Origin: an uncultured Sphingosinicella sp.
GTDB taxonomy: Bacteria > Pseudomonadota > Alphaproteobacteria > Sphingomonadales > Sphingomonadaceae
Reading direction: 5' to 3'
DNA: 39,199 bases
NCBI RefSeq assembly: GCF_902806315.1
Contig: NZ_CADCWD010000090.1
Coordinates: 1-39,199 of the forward strand
The stretch's first letter is position 1. Every line of letters starts with the position of its first letter. The position numbers and the translations under genes were made by a program. The notes beneath the pieces were generated by a model, which saw only the letters and a program-made list of their open reading frames with translations, did not search any database and was not told the origin of the DNA. Shown here piece by piece: positions 22,910-31,411 of this stretch.

Positions 22910-24574
22910 ATGGCGCGTATCGAAGGCACTTCCTCGAATGACACCTTGTTCGGGTTTGACGATCAGAATGATGAGCTCTTCGGTTTGGACGGCAATGACG
23001 TGCTTGACGGCCGTTCGGGAGCGGATCGAATGGTCGGCGGGACTGGCAACGAAACCTACGTTGTCGACGATCAGAATGACGAGGTTGTTGAATTCGCTGG
23101 CGAGGGTTTCGACGCGGTCTCGACAAAATTGCGCTTCTACAGGCTCGGGGACCATCTTGAGGCGCTCGTTTACACTGGAACGTTTGGCTTTGAGGGGCTC
23201 GGCAACGGTCTTGATAATGAGATCAGAGGCGGCGAACAGAACGACATTCTCCGAGGCTTCGGCGGCGCTGATACGCTGATCGGGAATGCCGGCGACGACC
23301 TGCTTGACGGCGGCGAAGGAGATGACCAGCTGGCCGGCGGCGCGGGGGACGACATTTTCTTCCTTCAGCACGTCGGTGATGACCTGGCCTTCGGTGGCGC
23401 TGGGAACGACGGCTTTTACCTTGGCGCGGCATTTACGGCCGCTGACATTCTCGATGGTGGCGAGGGCGCGCTAGATCAGGTCGCTTTGCAGGGAGGCTAT
23501 TCTGGCCTTACCTTTGCCGCCGGCAGTTTGGTCGGCGTCGAACAGCTTGTGCTGCTGCCAGGTTCCGACGCTCGCTTTGGCGACACGTCGGGTGCGCTCT
23601 ACAGCTATAATCTGACCACGGTCGACGCGAACGTAGCGGCAGGGAAGCAGCTTATCGTTACGTCCAACACGCTGCGGGTCGGCGAGGATCTGACGCTTAA
23701 TGGCTCGGCTGAAACCGACGGCTCGTTCCTGACCTTTGGTGGCAAGGGCGTTGACCAGATTACTGGTGGTCAGGGCTCCGACGGTTTCTTCTTCGGCATC
23801 GACAAGCGCTTTGGCGATCAGGATGCGATCGATGGTCAGGGCGGCAGCGACCAGGTCGGACTGCAGGGCGACTATTCGGGCGCGAACAAAATCGTGTTTG
23901 GTGAAGCTCAGCTCAAGAATGTTGAATTCATCGTTGCCCTGACCGGCGGCGACGCTCGCTTTGGCAACAATGGCCTGGGCTACAGCTACGATCTTACCAC
24001 CAGCGACGGCAACGTGGCGAGCGGCGCAAACATGATTGTGAGCGCCAACACGCTGCGTTCGGACGAGACTTTGACCTTCAACGGCTCCGCTGAAACCGAC
24101 GGGCGTTTTCAGATCTTCAGCGGCGCGGGTGCGGACAGGATCACGGGTGGATCGGGTGCTGATAGGATCAGCGGCGGGCGCGGGGCGGATGTGCTGAGGG
24201 GCGGCGATGGCGCAGATGTGTTCATCTACACCTCGGTTGCGGACTCGACGAGCACCGCCTTTGATCAGATTGTCGGCTTTGACTACACGGCGGACAAGAT
24301 CGATCTGCCCACCACTGTCGGCAACTTCTCCGATGCGGTCGAGGGCAGCCTTAGCCTGTCCACCTTCAACGCTGATCTGACAGCGGCTCTGAATGGCGTG
24401 CTGGGGATTGGCGAGGCGGCGGCTTTTCAAGCGACCAGCGGCGACATGGCTGGGCGAATCTTCGGCATTGTTGATGCAAATGGCATCGCGGGCTACCAGG
24501 CGGGCGAGGACTTCGTTATTGAATTCGTCACGCCTTTAACCGCCCCAGACCCCACCATCGACTTCCTGATCTGA
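22910..24574 (+). CDS. RTX-type calcium-binding protein with duplicated module
   Basis: The 554-residue protein starts at the ATG at 22910 with AGGAG 6 nt upstream. It has no N-terminal signal. Gly/Asp nonapeptide repeats (GLDGNDVLDG, GNAGDDLLDGGEGDDQLAGGAGDD, GGSGADRISGGRGADVLRGGDGADVF) bind calcium. Two similar modules at about residues 187-294 and 312-417 share the pattern DQVxLQGxYSG, DARFG, YSYxLTT and TLxxNGSAETDG. The C-terminus has a hydrophobic, acidic tail (DANGIAGYQAGEDFVIEF) as in substrates of type I secretion. No type I transporter is in the window. The gene reads less GC-rich than the core genes. Confidence 0.88.
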   Translation: MARIEGTSSNDTLFGFDDQNDELFGLDGNDVLDGRSGADRMVGGTGNETYVVDDQNDEVVEFAGEGFDAVSTKLRFYRLGDHLEALVYTGTFGFEGLGNGLDNEIRGGEQNDILRGFGGADTLIGNAGDDLLDGGEGDDQLAGGAGDDIFFLQHVGDDLAFGGAGNDGFYLGAAFTAADILDGGEGALDQVALQGGYSGLTFAAGSLVGVEQLVLLPGSDARFGDTSGALYSYNLTTVDANVAAGKQLIVTSNTLRVGEDLTLNGSAETDGSFLTFGGKGVDQITGGQGSDGFFFGIDKRFGDQDAIDGQGGSDQVGLQGDYSGANKIVFGEAQLKNVEFIVALTGGDARFGNNGLGYSYDLTTSDGNVASGANMIVSANTLRSDETLTFNGSAETDGRFQIFSGAGADRITGGSGADRISGGRGADVLRGGDGADVFIYTSVADSTSTAFDQIVGFDYTADKIDLPTTVGNFSDAVEGSLSLSTFNADLTAALNGVLGIGEAAAFQATSGDMAGRIFGIVDANGIAGYQAGEDFVIEFVTPLTAPDPTIDFLI

Positions 24575-24581
24575 AGGCGTC

Positions 24582-24635
24582 GGCTACGGGGACTCGGTAG
24601 CCTAGTCGTATGCCGTGAAAGCGTGAAAAGCACGC
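24582..24635 (+). terminator. Two hairpins after the RTX gene
   Basis: GGCTAC-N9-GTAGCC (24582-24602) and GCGTG-AAAAG-CACGC (24621-24635) are perfect stems directly after the RTX stop. Neither has a clear T-tract, so terminator activity is uncertain. Confidence 0.35.
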
Positions 24636-24641
24636 TATCTG

Positions 24642-24669
24642 TTGATCTTCGCTGCCGCAGGTATATGAT
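24642..24669 (+). promoter_or_regulatory. Candidate promoter of the peptide/cyclase pair
   Basis: TTGATC (24642-24647) and TATGAT (24664-24669) are separated by 16 bp, a fair sigma-70 type match, about 30 bp before the small gene. Confidence 0.4.
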
Positions 24670-24698
24670 GCACAGACTCATCAGGAGCAAGATCAGCC

Positions 24699-24842
24699 AT
24701 GAATTCGAATGTTTGCGTACGCGGTTCCGAGACCAAGCAATCGTGGGTAAAGCCGATGCTGCAGCGACTGGACGCAGGAAGTGCCGAGGTGGGCCCTAAT
24801 GCGCAGAGGCCAGAAGGACAGTTCGCATCGGGTGCGTCGTAA
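24699..24842 (+). CDS. 47-residue RiPP precursor candidate, lasso-peptide-like
   Basis: The ATG at 24699 opens a 47-residue frame ending TAA at 24840-24842. AGGAG is 11 nt upstream, a little far. The leader part contains W16-V-K-P19-M-L21, then G27 in DAGSAE, which resembles the lasso leader signature Y-x2-P-x-L-x(n)-G with W in place of Y. The last 16 residues, GPNAQRPEGQFASGAS, start with Gly and have Glu at position 8, as needed for a Gly1-Glu8 macrolactam ring. The usual Thr at position -2 is missing (Glu there). It lies 36 bp upstream of an asparagine-synthetase-like gene on the same strand. Precursor identity is inferred from size, motif and neighbour together. Confidence 0.6.
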   Translation: MNSNVCVRGSETKQSWVKPMLQRLDAGSAEVGPNAQRPEGQFASGAS

Positions 24843-24878
24843 CCTACCGAGCTGAGTTCGGCTTAGCAGGCTAGCCTT

Positions 24879-26762
24879 TTGACAGCGCTAGCAGGTTACT
24901 TGGGTCAGTCTGCGGGAGAGGACCGGCCCCGCGTTGCGGCTATGCTCGATGCGCAGGCCGCCTTCGGCCGGGAAGCTGCGGCATACCAGTCGGTGAATCG
25001 GGTCACATTCGGACGACGGCTGACGCGCGTACTTCCGGAAGACGATTTCGACGAGGGGCCACTGCTTGGAGGTAGCGGCTCCCTCCTGCTCACTGCTGAC
25101 GTTCGGCTCGACAATCGCGATGAACTGCGTCATGATCTGAGGCTTGCTGCCGAATGCAGAGAGATGAGCGACAGCGCACTGTTGCTTCGGGCTTGGGAAC
25201 GTTGGCGCGACGCGGCATTAGATAGGCTCTCGGGAGCCTTTGCATTCGCGATTTGGGACAACTCTGCGGGTGCTTTACTGCTTGTGCGAGACCCGCAGGG
25301 CCAAAAACCGCTTCACTATCATCTGGGTAGGAGCTTCTCGGCTTTTGCGTCGATGCCGCGGGGTATTCATGCCCTTTCGACTGCGCCGCGCCGGCCAAAC
25401 TTGCAAACGCTAGCACGTTTCATCGATCTTGCTCCACCTGCGCCCGCAGCGACCTTCTTTGCGGGCGTGGATCAAGTTGCGCCCGGGCACCTCGTGAGAA
25501 TTCGTCGCGGAGAGGTCCAGATCAGCCGCTATTGGAGACCGTCATTTGAGCCGATCAGGCTGCGGGACACCGCCGAGTATGTCGAGGCCGTTCGTGAGCG
25601 CCTGGACATTGCTGTGCGTGCCTGTCTGCGTGGGACGAACGGCCTCGTTGGTTCGCATCTCAGCGCCGGTCTCGACAGCAGCGGTGTCACGGCGACGGCG
25701 GCTCGCATGGTCGGGGCTGGCGAAATCGTCGGCTTTACGGCCGTGCCCGCGCCAAGTTTTATTCAAAAATTCAAAACTCAGGACATCGTAGATGAAGGCC
25801 CATTGGCGGCAGAGACCGCGGGTCTTTATTCGAATATCCGGCATATGCTTATCCAGACCGAGGCGACTCCGCTGGACTCGCTTGAAGATGGTCCCGCCTG
25901 GTTCGACCATCCTGTTCCCAATCCGTGCAACCACCGCTGGGCAAGAGCTATCCTGAATGAGGCGCGGTCGAACGGCTTACCTGTGATGCTGACTGGGCAG
26001 ATGGGAAATCTAAGCCTCAGTCACGACGGCGGCGATTTGCTCCCGAATCTACTTCGATCAGGGCGCTTTATGAGGCTTGCACAGGAAGCGCGGGCATTAC
26101 GACGCGAAGGCACGGGGATTCGCCCACTGGCGTCCGCAATGATCGGACCGTTCGTGCCTCCCGCCGCGTGGCGTGCGCTTGCGCGGACGCTTCGAAAACC
26201 GCATCGGCAATCTGATTTCAGTCTATCGCGTCCAAATCTGTGGTCAGATGGCGATCGCGGGCGGAGATATGGGCAGCAGCCCGTTTTCGACATGGTCGCG
26301 CCGCGAATGGCAATGCTCGAGCAGTTGGATTTTGGCCTTTTCAACAGCGGCATCTTAGCGGGGTGGGGTATCGATATGCGCGACCCCACCGGGGACCGAC
26401 GCCTAATCGAGCTCTGCTTGCGAATACCCGCAGACCAATTTTTGCAGAACGGCGAGCGCCGCGCAATCGCCCGGCGTGTGCTGAGCGACCGCTTGCCAGC
26501 TGCCGTCCTACATGAGCGTCGTCGCGGCAGGCAGTCCGCGGATTGGCACTTATTTTTGGATGCCTCGAAGCCGCGCATTGAGCATGAAGTGAGTCTCGTT
26601 GCGAGCGACCCGATCCTTATAGACCTTATCGACACAGGACGACTTCGCAAACTTGTGGAAAACTGGCCAAGGCACTGGGACGGCAGCGTGCAGCAGGAAT
26701 TCCTTTACCGGCGCGCACTCCTCCGGGCCTTATCTGCCGCTCGATTTGTGAACTCGTTTTGA
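24879..26762 (+). CDS. Asparagine synthetase-like protein, probable lasso peptide cyclase
   Basis: The 627-residue protein has an N-terminal glutaminase-like domain (about 1-190; DVRLDNRDELRHDL and LSGAFAFAIWDNSAGALLLVRDP) and a C-terminal synthetase domain with PP-loop SAGLDSS (262-268). The start is TTG at 24879 with AGG 8 nt upstream. The N-terminus reads (M)TALAGYLG where active AsnB enzymes have MCGIAGxxG, so the nucleophile Cys is absent and glutamine hydrolysis is unlikely. That state is normal for lasso cyclases (McjC type), which adenylate a side-chain carboxylate of the precursor. The small gene directly upstream supports this. No B protein (leader peptidase) or ABC exporter follows. 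A plain AsnB relative with another acceptor remains possible. Confidence 0.8.
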   Translation: MTALAGYLGQSAGEDRPRVAAMLDAQAAFGREAAAYQSVNRVTFGRRLTRVLPEDDFDEGPLLGGSGSLLLTADVRLDNRDELRHDLRLAAECREMSDSALLLRAWERWRDAALDRLSGAFAFAIWDNSAGALLLVRDPQGQKPLHYHLGRSFSAFASMPRGIHALSTAPRRPNLQTLARFIDLAPPAPAATFFAGVDQVAPGHLVRIRRGEVQISRYWRPSFEPIRLRDTAEYVEAVRERLDIAVRACLRGTNGLVGSHLSAGLDSSGVTATAARMVGAGEIVGFTAVPAPSFIQKFKTQDIVDEGPLAAETAGLYSNIRHMLIQTEATPLDSLEDGPAWFDHPVPNPCNHRWARAILNEARSNGLPVMLTGQMGNLSLSHDGGDLLPNLLRSGRFMRLAQEARALRREGTGIRPLASAMIGPFVPPAAWRALARTLRKPHRQSDFSLSRPNLWSDGDRGRRYGQQPVFDMVAPRMAMLEQLDFGLFNSGILAGWGIDMRDPTGDRRLIELCLRIPADQFLQNGERRAIARRVLSDRLPAAVLHERRRGRQSADWHLFLDASKPRIEHEVSLVASDPILIDLIDTGRLRKLVENWPRHWDGSVQQEFLYRRALLRALSAARFVNSF

Positions 26763-27194
26763 GTTCAGCCAGGTTGCAATATCAGGGGCACCTCTCCGCC
26801 TCTATTGCTGAGGTAGGGCCTTGGCATTCGGCCAGGCCGTCATACTCTGGGCGCTCCGCCTGATTTTCGCCCGCCTGGCGCTGGGCGGCTCTCCGGACGA
26901 GGATTGCCGCCTTTCGCCAGTAGGATCGCCGGCAGGGTTGAGCCTTGTCTCGACAGGTTCGCAGTCGCGCCTCGCTCGAAGCCCATAGCTCCTCAAGGTA
27001 ATGCGTTTCCTAGGCGGCATGGCACGCGAGATCAGGGGGGGCTTTCATCGTTTCAGGCCGGAGCTGGTTTTGCGGAGCAAGGGAGGCCGCGCAGCGGATT
27101 CGTTAGTACTACCTTAGCGCTGCCACTCGCGCCGCTTGCTTGCACAAAGCCTCACGAGCGCCGCTGATCCGCTGAACGGAAGCAGGAGGATCAC

Positions 27195-27248
27195 ATGGCA
27201 AAACCTCACAAAGAAGCTAATTTGAGCGGAACCGACAGGGCTCATTGA
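27195..27248 (+). CDS. Possible 17-residue peptide with strong ribosome binding site
   Basis: ATG at 27195 follows AGGAGG by 5 nt and opens MAKPHKEANLSGTDRAH then TGA. The Shine-Dalgarno match is better than at most genes in this window. The product is polar and unlike anything I know. It could be a leader peptide, a remnant of a larger gene, or chance. Confidence 0.25.
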   Translation: MAKPHKEANLSGTDRAH

Positions 27249-27323
27249 AACGATGATCTGGGACGGCGTTTGTTGAGTTTCGGTGTGTGCATCCTGCCTT
27301 CCCGCTGCCGCAGCTAGATGGTG

Positions 27324-27379
27324 CAGTCTTGAGCGGCCGTCGCGCCGAGCGGCGCTCGACCATGGGGTGCTCAAGACTG
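27324..27379. repeat. 11-bp perfect inverted repeat with nested stem
   Basis: CAGTCTTGAGC (27324-27334) and GCTCAAGACTG (27369-27379) are exact complements. A further GGT/ACC pair lies outside after a one-base bulge, and inside are GTCG/CGAC and CGCCG-AG-CGGCG. The whole could fold as one long hairpin. There is no gene at this position. Confidence 0.7.
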
Positions 27380-27513
27380 ACCAGACCCGCGGCATGGCCA
27401 TTCAGCTGCCGGAGGAAGTCAGAATCGATTGTGATGCAGCTATAACAGCCAGGGACTCGAATGTTAGGACTGAACAGGACCCTTCCTCTACGCTGGTTCA
27501 TGCTCCACTTACT

Positions 27514-28800
27514 CTAGGCGGCCCAGGCGGCGAGGTCTGCTTCCTGCCCGATAAGTGCGAGGCCATGTGCGATCGAAGTGAGCTCGTTGCCGCTCGCGAT
27601 CCGCTCCTCGCCGAAGCGATCTTCGAACAGGCGCCGGATCCGGGGGATGAGAGAAGTACCTCCGGTGAGAAATACGCGATCCACTTCCCGTGCGCGGAGG
27701 CCGGCGCGGGCTAAGGCGTGGGTAACGACTCCCTCGATCCGATCGACATCTGGAGATATCCAGGCCTCGAACTCGTCGCGCGTCACCCCTGCCTCAATGG
27801 ACAGACCTGCTCCAGTGAAATTGAAGCGCGCGGTTTGCGCCGTTGAGAGATCGCGCTTCACCTGCCCCACGGCTTCGTAGAGCCGATAGCCGAGTTCCTG
27901 CTCTAAGATCGCGATCATCTTCTCGATGGGCTGCGGTTCGATTGCCGCTCGGCGCAGCTTCTCGAGTTCGCTAAGCGTCTTGCGATTACGCATCAGCGCA
28001 AGCCGGGACCAGTCCGCAAAGTCTGAGAAATATCCTCCGGGGATCTCCAGCACCTTGTCGAAAGACCGATAAGATCCGCCCTTGCCGAGAAGCGGCATGA
28101 CGAGGTTCTCGAGCAGCCGGTAGTCGAACCTGTCGCCGGCGAGGCCGACGCCCGCATAGCCTAGCGGCTCGCACCGCTTTGCAGCTCCGGGCGCCGCAAT
28201 CCGCACCACCGAAAAGTCGCTGGTCCCGCCTCCGAAATCGGCGACGAGAACTGTCGCTGGCTCGCTGATCTGCGCGGCGAAGCTGAACGCTGCTCCAAGC
28301 GGCTCGTACACATAGTGCACCTCGGCCCCTAAGCGGGCGAAGACGGCATCGTAACGCTGGCGCGCGAGGGCTTCGTTGGGCCGATGGCCGGCAAATTCGA
28401 CCGGGCGGCCGACAACCACACGCGCAGCTTCGCCGTCCCTGGCTCCGCCCGCCCGCCTGGACATTCTGTCGACGAACACCCGGCCAAGGTCCTCAAAGCG
28501 GTAGCGCCGCTCGAAGATCGCGGCATGTTCGAAGATCGATGAGGCCGCGACACTCTTGAAGGATTGTATGAAGCGGCTTCCTTGCGGGTATTCGAGATAT
28601 TCGGCGATCGCCCATGGTCCCGCTTCAACGGCCACCCGCGCTTCATCCTCCCAGAAGCAGAGGGAAGACCTGAAAACAGGATCCGCCCCGCAGGGCCCGA
28701 GCAGCGAAATGAGGTCCGCCTGACCGTCGCGGGCGACTGCCGCGACGGAGTTGGTCGTGCCGAAGTCCAAGCCGAGGGAAGCAGGATTGGTCATAGACAT
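27514..28800 (-). CDS. Hsp70 family protein, YegD-like
   Basis: The 428-residue protein has the actin/Hsp70 ATPase motifs: LGLDFGTTNSVAAVA near the N-terminus (phosphate 1), VLVADFGGGTSDFSVVRI (phosphate 2) and VDRVFLTGGTSLIPRIRRLF (adenosine site). It ends soon after the ATPase domain, so it lacks the substrate-binding half of DnaK, as in the YegD group of atypical chaperones. Cytosolic; the client is unknown. The start is ATG at 28800, or 28794 two codons later; neither has a strong ribosome binding site. It is divergent from DUF2855, and the 167-bp gap has two perfect small hairpins (CAGGC-TTC-GCCTG and GGTGCT-GCAA-AGCACC). Confidence 0.9.
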   Translation of the reverse strand: MSMTNPASLGLDFGTTNSVAAVARDGQADLISLLGPCGADPVFRSSLCFWEDEARVAVEAGPWAIAEYLEYPQGSRFIQSFKSVAASSIFEHAAIFERRYRFEDLGRVFVDRMSRRAGGARDGEAARVVVGRPVEFAGHRPNEALARQRYDAVFARLGAEVHYVYEPLGAAFSFAAQISEPATVLVADFGGGTSDFSVVRIAAPGAAKRCEPLGYAGVGLAGDRFDYRLLENLVMPLLGKGGSYRSFDKVLEIPGGYFSDFADWSRLALMRNRKTLSELEKLRRAAIEPQPIEKMIAILEQELGYRLYEAVGQVKRDLSTAQTARFNFTGAGLSIEAGVTRDEFEAWISPDVDRIEGVVTHALARAGLRAREVDRVFLTGGTSLIPRIRRLFEDRFGEERIASGNELTSIAHGLALIGQEADLAAWAA

Positions 28801-28967
28801 GGGCCGCGCTGCCTAGCGACCTGTCACGACATGCGCAAAGCAGGCTTCGCCTGCGCCTGTCTGGTGCTCTCCTGACTCGTCCCCGGTGCTGCAAAGCACC
28901 TAAGGTTCAGGGCCATTGCGGACATTCGCCTCACGTTGCACAACTTCGCGCGACGAGGAGGCTGGCT

Positions 28968-30029
28968 ATGGTTGCTTGGGATTTCGAGGTAGACATGGCC
29001 GACCTTTCGCGAACCCAGCTCCGGGCCGCGCCGCCGCCTGCGTCTGTCGAGCTCGCGCCCGGCGAAGTCCTGCTCGGGGTCGAACGCTTCTCCCTCACCG
29101 CCAACAACATCACCTATGGGGTGATCGGCGTTCAGCTCAGCTACTGGCGGTTCTTCCCCACCTCGGACGGCTGGGGACGCTTACCCGTCTGGGGCTTCGC
29201 GCAGGTGGTGAGGTCGCGCGCCGAGAGGGTCCCCGAAGGGCTGCGGCTGTATGGCTACTATCCGATGTCGACCCACCTGGTTGCGAGCCTACGGCCGGAT
29301 GCCGGCGGCTATGTCGACGAAGCGCCTCATCGTGCCGGCCTCGCCGCAGTGTACAATCGCTATATGGAGGCCTCGGAGACCCCGCACGACGATCACATCG
29401 CGCTTCTCCGGCCGCTCTTCGCAACCTCGTTTCTGCTGGATGACTATCTGGGTGAAGTGGCCCCCGGTGCGACCGTGCTGGTGTCGAGCGCTTCCAGCAA
29501 AACCGCTCTGGGGCTGGCGTGGCAGCTCGCCCAACGAGGGGTGCAAGTCGTCGGCCTCACGTCGGAGCAGAACCTGCCCTTCCTGAAAGGCCTGAACTTC
29601 TTTGAACCGGCGGCGCTTTACGATGACGTGAGCTCGCTCGACGTTAGCGGCCACGTGGTGTTCGTGAACGTCGCAGGAAATGCCAGCGTCCGCTCGGCCG
29701 TGCATGAGCGGTTTAACGAACGTCTCATCCACAGCGCCGTCGTCGGCGGAACACACCACCAAGCCAGGGATACGAATGCGAGTGGCGATCTTCCGGGGCC
29801 CAAGCCGCAGTTCTTCTTCGCACCAGATCGATTTGCGAAGCGGAGTGCCGACTGGGGGCCTGCCGAGCTGAACGCGCGAATACGCGAGGCAATGTCCCGA
29901 TTCATCGATACCAGCTCTTGGCTGAAAATTGAACGCCATCATGGCCCCGACGCGCTGGCGCTTCTGTATCGAACCGTGCTGCAAGGGTCAGCCAGTCCCG
30001 CAATTGGTGACGTCGTGTACCCTCGCTGA
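28968..30029 (+). CDS. DUF2855 family protein
   Basis: The 353-residue protein starts at the ATG at 28968 with GAGGAGG about 7 nt upstream. It has features of the DUF2855 family, a relative of the zinc-free MDR reductases: GEVLLGVERFSLTANNITYGVIG near residues 32-54, LPVWGFAQVVRSRA, RLYGYYPMSTHLV, and VLVSSASSKTALGLAWQLAQRG as a nucleotide-binding-like turn. The reaction is unknown. It stands alone between Hsp70 and small genes and looks intact. Confidence 0.85.
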   Translation: MVAWDFEVDMADLSRTQLRAAPPPASVELAPGEVLLGVERFSLTANNITYGVIGVQLSYWRFFPTSDGWGRLPVWGFAQVVRSRAERVPEGLRLYGYYPMSTHLVASLRPDAGGYVDEAPHRAGLAAVYNRYMEASETPHDDHIALLRPLFATSFLLDDYLGEVAPGATVLVSSASSKTALGLAWQLAQRGVQVVGLTSEQNLPFLKGLNFFEPAALYDDVSSLDVSGHVVFVNVAGNASVRSAVHERFNERLIHSAVVGGTHHQARDTNASGDLPGPKPQFFFAPDRFAKRSADWGPAELNARIREAMSRFIDTSSWLKIERHHGPDALALLYRTVLQGSASPAIGDVVYPR

Positions 30030-30240
30030 CCCTCGACGCCCCATCTTGATCGATGCTGGCGCTAGCGGTCGCCTAAGCGTTGAACGAACTTTGAGGGTCT
30101 TCTCGCACCCGCACGATCTGCTCGGGTTTGCCTCGATGCTCGTCCTGCTCGTCATGGAGTTTGTTGCTGCTGTTTTCCTTCTTGGCCGATTAGCCCGCGA
30201 GTCTGCAGCGATGTGCTTGCCTCCACGATGAAGCGCTCTT

Positions 30241-30594
30241 TCATTGCACAACCTCTGCCCTCAGCCGGTGCCGGAAGGAGTGGTGGTCCGCGAGCGACCG
30301 CCGAAGGTTCGAAAAGATGCCGTGCGCCACCGACGGCAATAGGGTCTCCGTCCTCGCGAGGTCCCGGAGGTCGCGCATATCGATATTGATGTGCAGCCGA
30401 TCGCCGAAATGGAAGCTGATCAGCGTGTCGCCCGGCACGACCAACTGCACCGCCGCGCGCAGCCGCATCAGCTCTTCGGTCACCTTCCGGCAGCTTGAAG
30501 CCACCGCTGCAGCCCGCATCGGCACGCCGCCATTCGTCTCTTCCTGCGTCAATCCTCGTCTCCCGCTAAGGTTGCCTCCGGCAGGGGCGATCAT
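30241..30594 (-). CDS. Hypothetical protein (117 aa)
   Basis: From the ATG at 30594, with GAGG 5 nt upstream, the frame gives 117 residues: MIAPAGGNLSGRRGLTQEET, then VASSCRKVTEELMRLRAAVQ and GDTLISFHFGDRLHINIDMR, ending HRLRAEVVQ. The mix of helix and strand looks protein-like, and the ribosome binding site supports this start rather than the longer frame to 30801, which runs antisense into the nuclease gene. I recognise no family. Confidence 0.5.
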   Translation of the reverse strand: MIAPAGGNLSGRRGLTQEETNGGVPMRAAAVASSCRKVTEELMRLRAAVQLVVPGDTLISFHFGDRLHINIDMRDLRDLARTETLLPSVAHGIFSNLRRSLADHHSFRHRLRAEVVQ

Positions 30595-30715
30595 CCCAGC
30601 CTCTACTTGCTTCGTGAACTGGCCAAGGTAGCATCCGGATAAGACGACCGGAGCGCCCCGGGCGAACGGCTCGCCATTGACGAAAGCGCAACCCTCATGA
30701 CAGCAGACCAAGCTG

Positions 30716-31072
30716 ATGCTGTCTGAACTCGCCTCCGCCTTCTTCCTCTGCACATCCCCCTCGATCACTGATGGCGACACGGTGCGGTGCGCCAACGGCA
30801 CCCGCGTGCGCCTGGCGGCCGTGGATGCACCGGAGATAACTCAGTGCCGTGAAGGCCGCGCCTGCGCGCCTGGCGACGGCGAAAGGTCTAAGCGCTCGCT
30901 CGCGCAGCTCGTCGGAGGCCGGACCCTGTCATGCCGCAAAAGCGGAACCAGCTACAACCGAGTGGTCGCCTGGTGCTCGGCCGGCGGACGGGATCTGAGC
31001 TGCGCAATGTGGCGCGGCGGCTACGCGATCAGGCTGGAACAGTTCGACCGCGAGCGGAGGCTCTGCCGCTAG
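30716..31072 (+). CDS. Thermonuclease-like (SNase) family protein
   Basis: The 118-residue product has a hydrophobic N-terminus (MLSELASAFFLC) and the staphylococcal nuclease core: SITDGDTVRCANGTRVRLAAVDAPE (with D in DGDT and R in RVRLAAVDAPE), then GERSKRSLAQLVGGRTLSC and SYNRVVAWCSAGGRDLSCAM, ending YAIRLEQFDRERRLC. It is rich in cysteine, which fits an exported protein. These enzymes cut DNA and RNA with Ca2+. The start has only a weak ribosome binding site, and the N-terminal signal is short, so export is uncertain. Confidence 0.8.
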   Translation: MLSELASAFFLCTSPSITDGDTVRCANGTRVRLAAVDAPEITQCREGRACAPGDGERSKRSLAQLVGGRTLSCRKSGTSYNRVVAWCSAGGRDLSCAMWRGGYAIRLEQFDRERRLCR

Positions 31073-31411
31073 CTTGAAAATCGTTGCAGCGCGGCCCGAC
31101 AAGCCTGGGGCGTCGGAATGACTCGAAGCTCACGCTGCCGGATTGGGAACTCTGGGCGTGCGCTCACACGCTGATGTGCCAGCACGGCGACAAAGCGTCT
31201 TTCCCCCCCGACTGAGCGCCTCCGACGATTAGCGCTTGCCGGAGACCAGGAGGGTAACGCCGTGTGGAAGGCCATTGCCCAAAGGGTCGAACGGTTGTCG
31301 CGGCCGGACGGAGCTTTCCACGAGCGCTGGTGGAGATCCCCAGAACGCCGGACGGTCGTTCAAGTGTCGCAACCGGAGCCGCCGGTCCAAGGCTGTGGCA
31401 AAGTCCTGCTA
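31073..31411. other. 339-bp gap without a supportable gene
   Basis: A GTG at 31262 follows AGGAGG by 8 nt and opens a frame that runs antisense into the DUF2171 gene. The product (MWKAIAQRVERLSRPDGAF...) resembles nothing known and I do not call it. Confidence 0.4.

Larger units (their letters stand above)
26763..27513. other. 750-bp region with no confident protein gene
   Basis: Apart from the 17-codon frame and the long inverted repeat listed separately, frames here are short, overlap on both strands and show no domain. No lasso B protein or transporter is hidden in it. Confidence 0.5.

Noticed and set aside
23471-24430. 319-codon minus-strand frame opposite the RTX gene
   Set aside because: Shadow of the repeated RTX coding sequence.
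24879-26762. Housekeeping asparagine synthetase asnB
   Set aside because: The N-terminal Cys is missing and a precursor-like gene is directly upstream; a cyclase role fits better.
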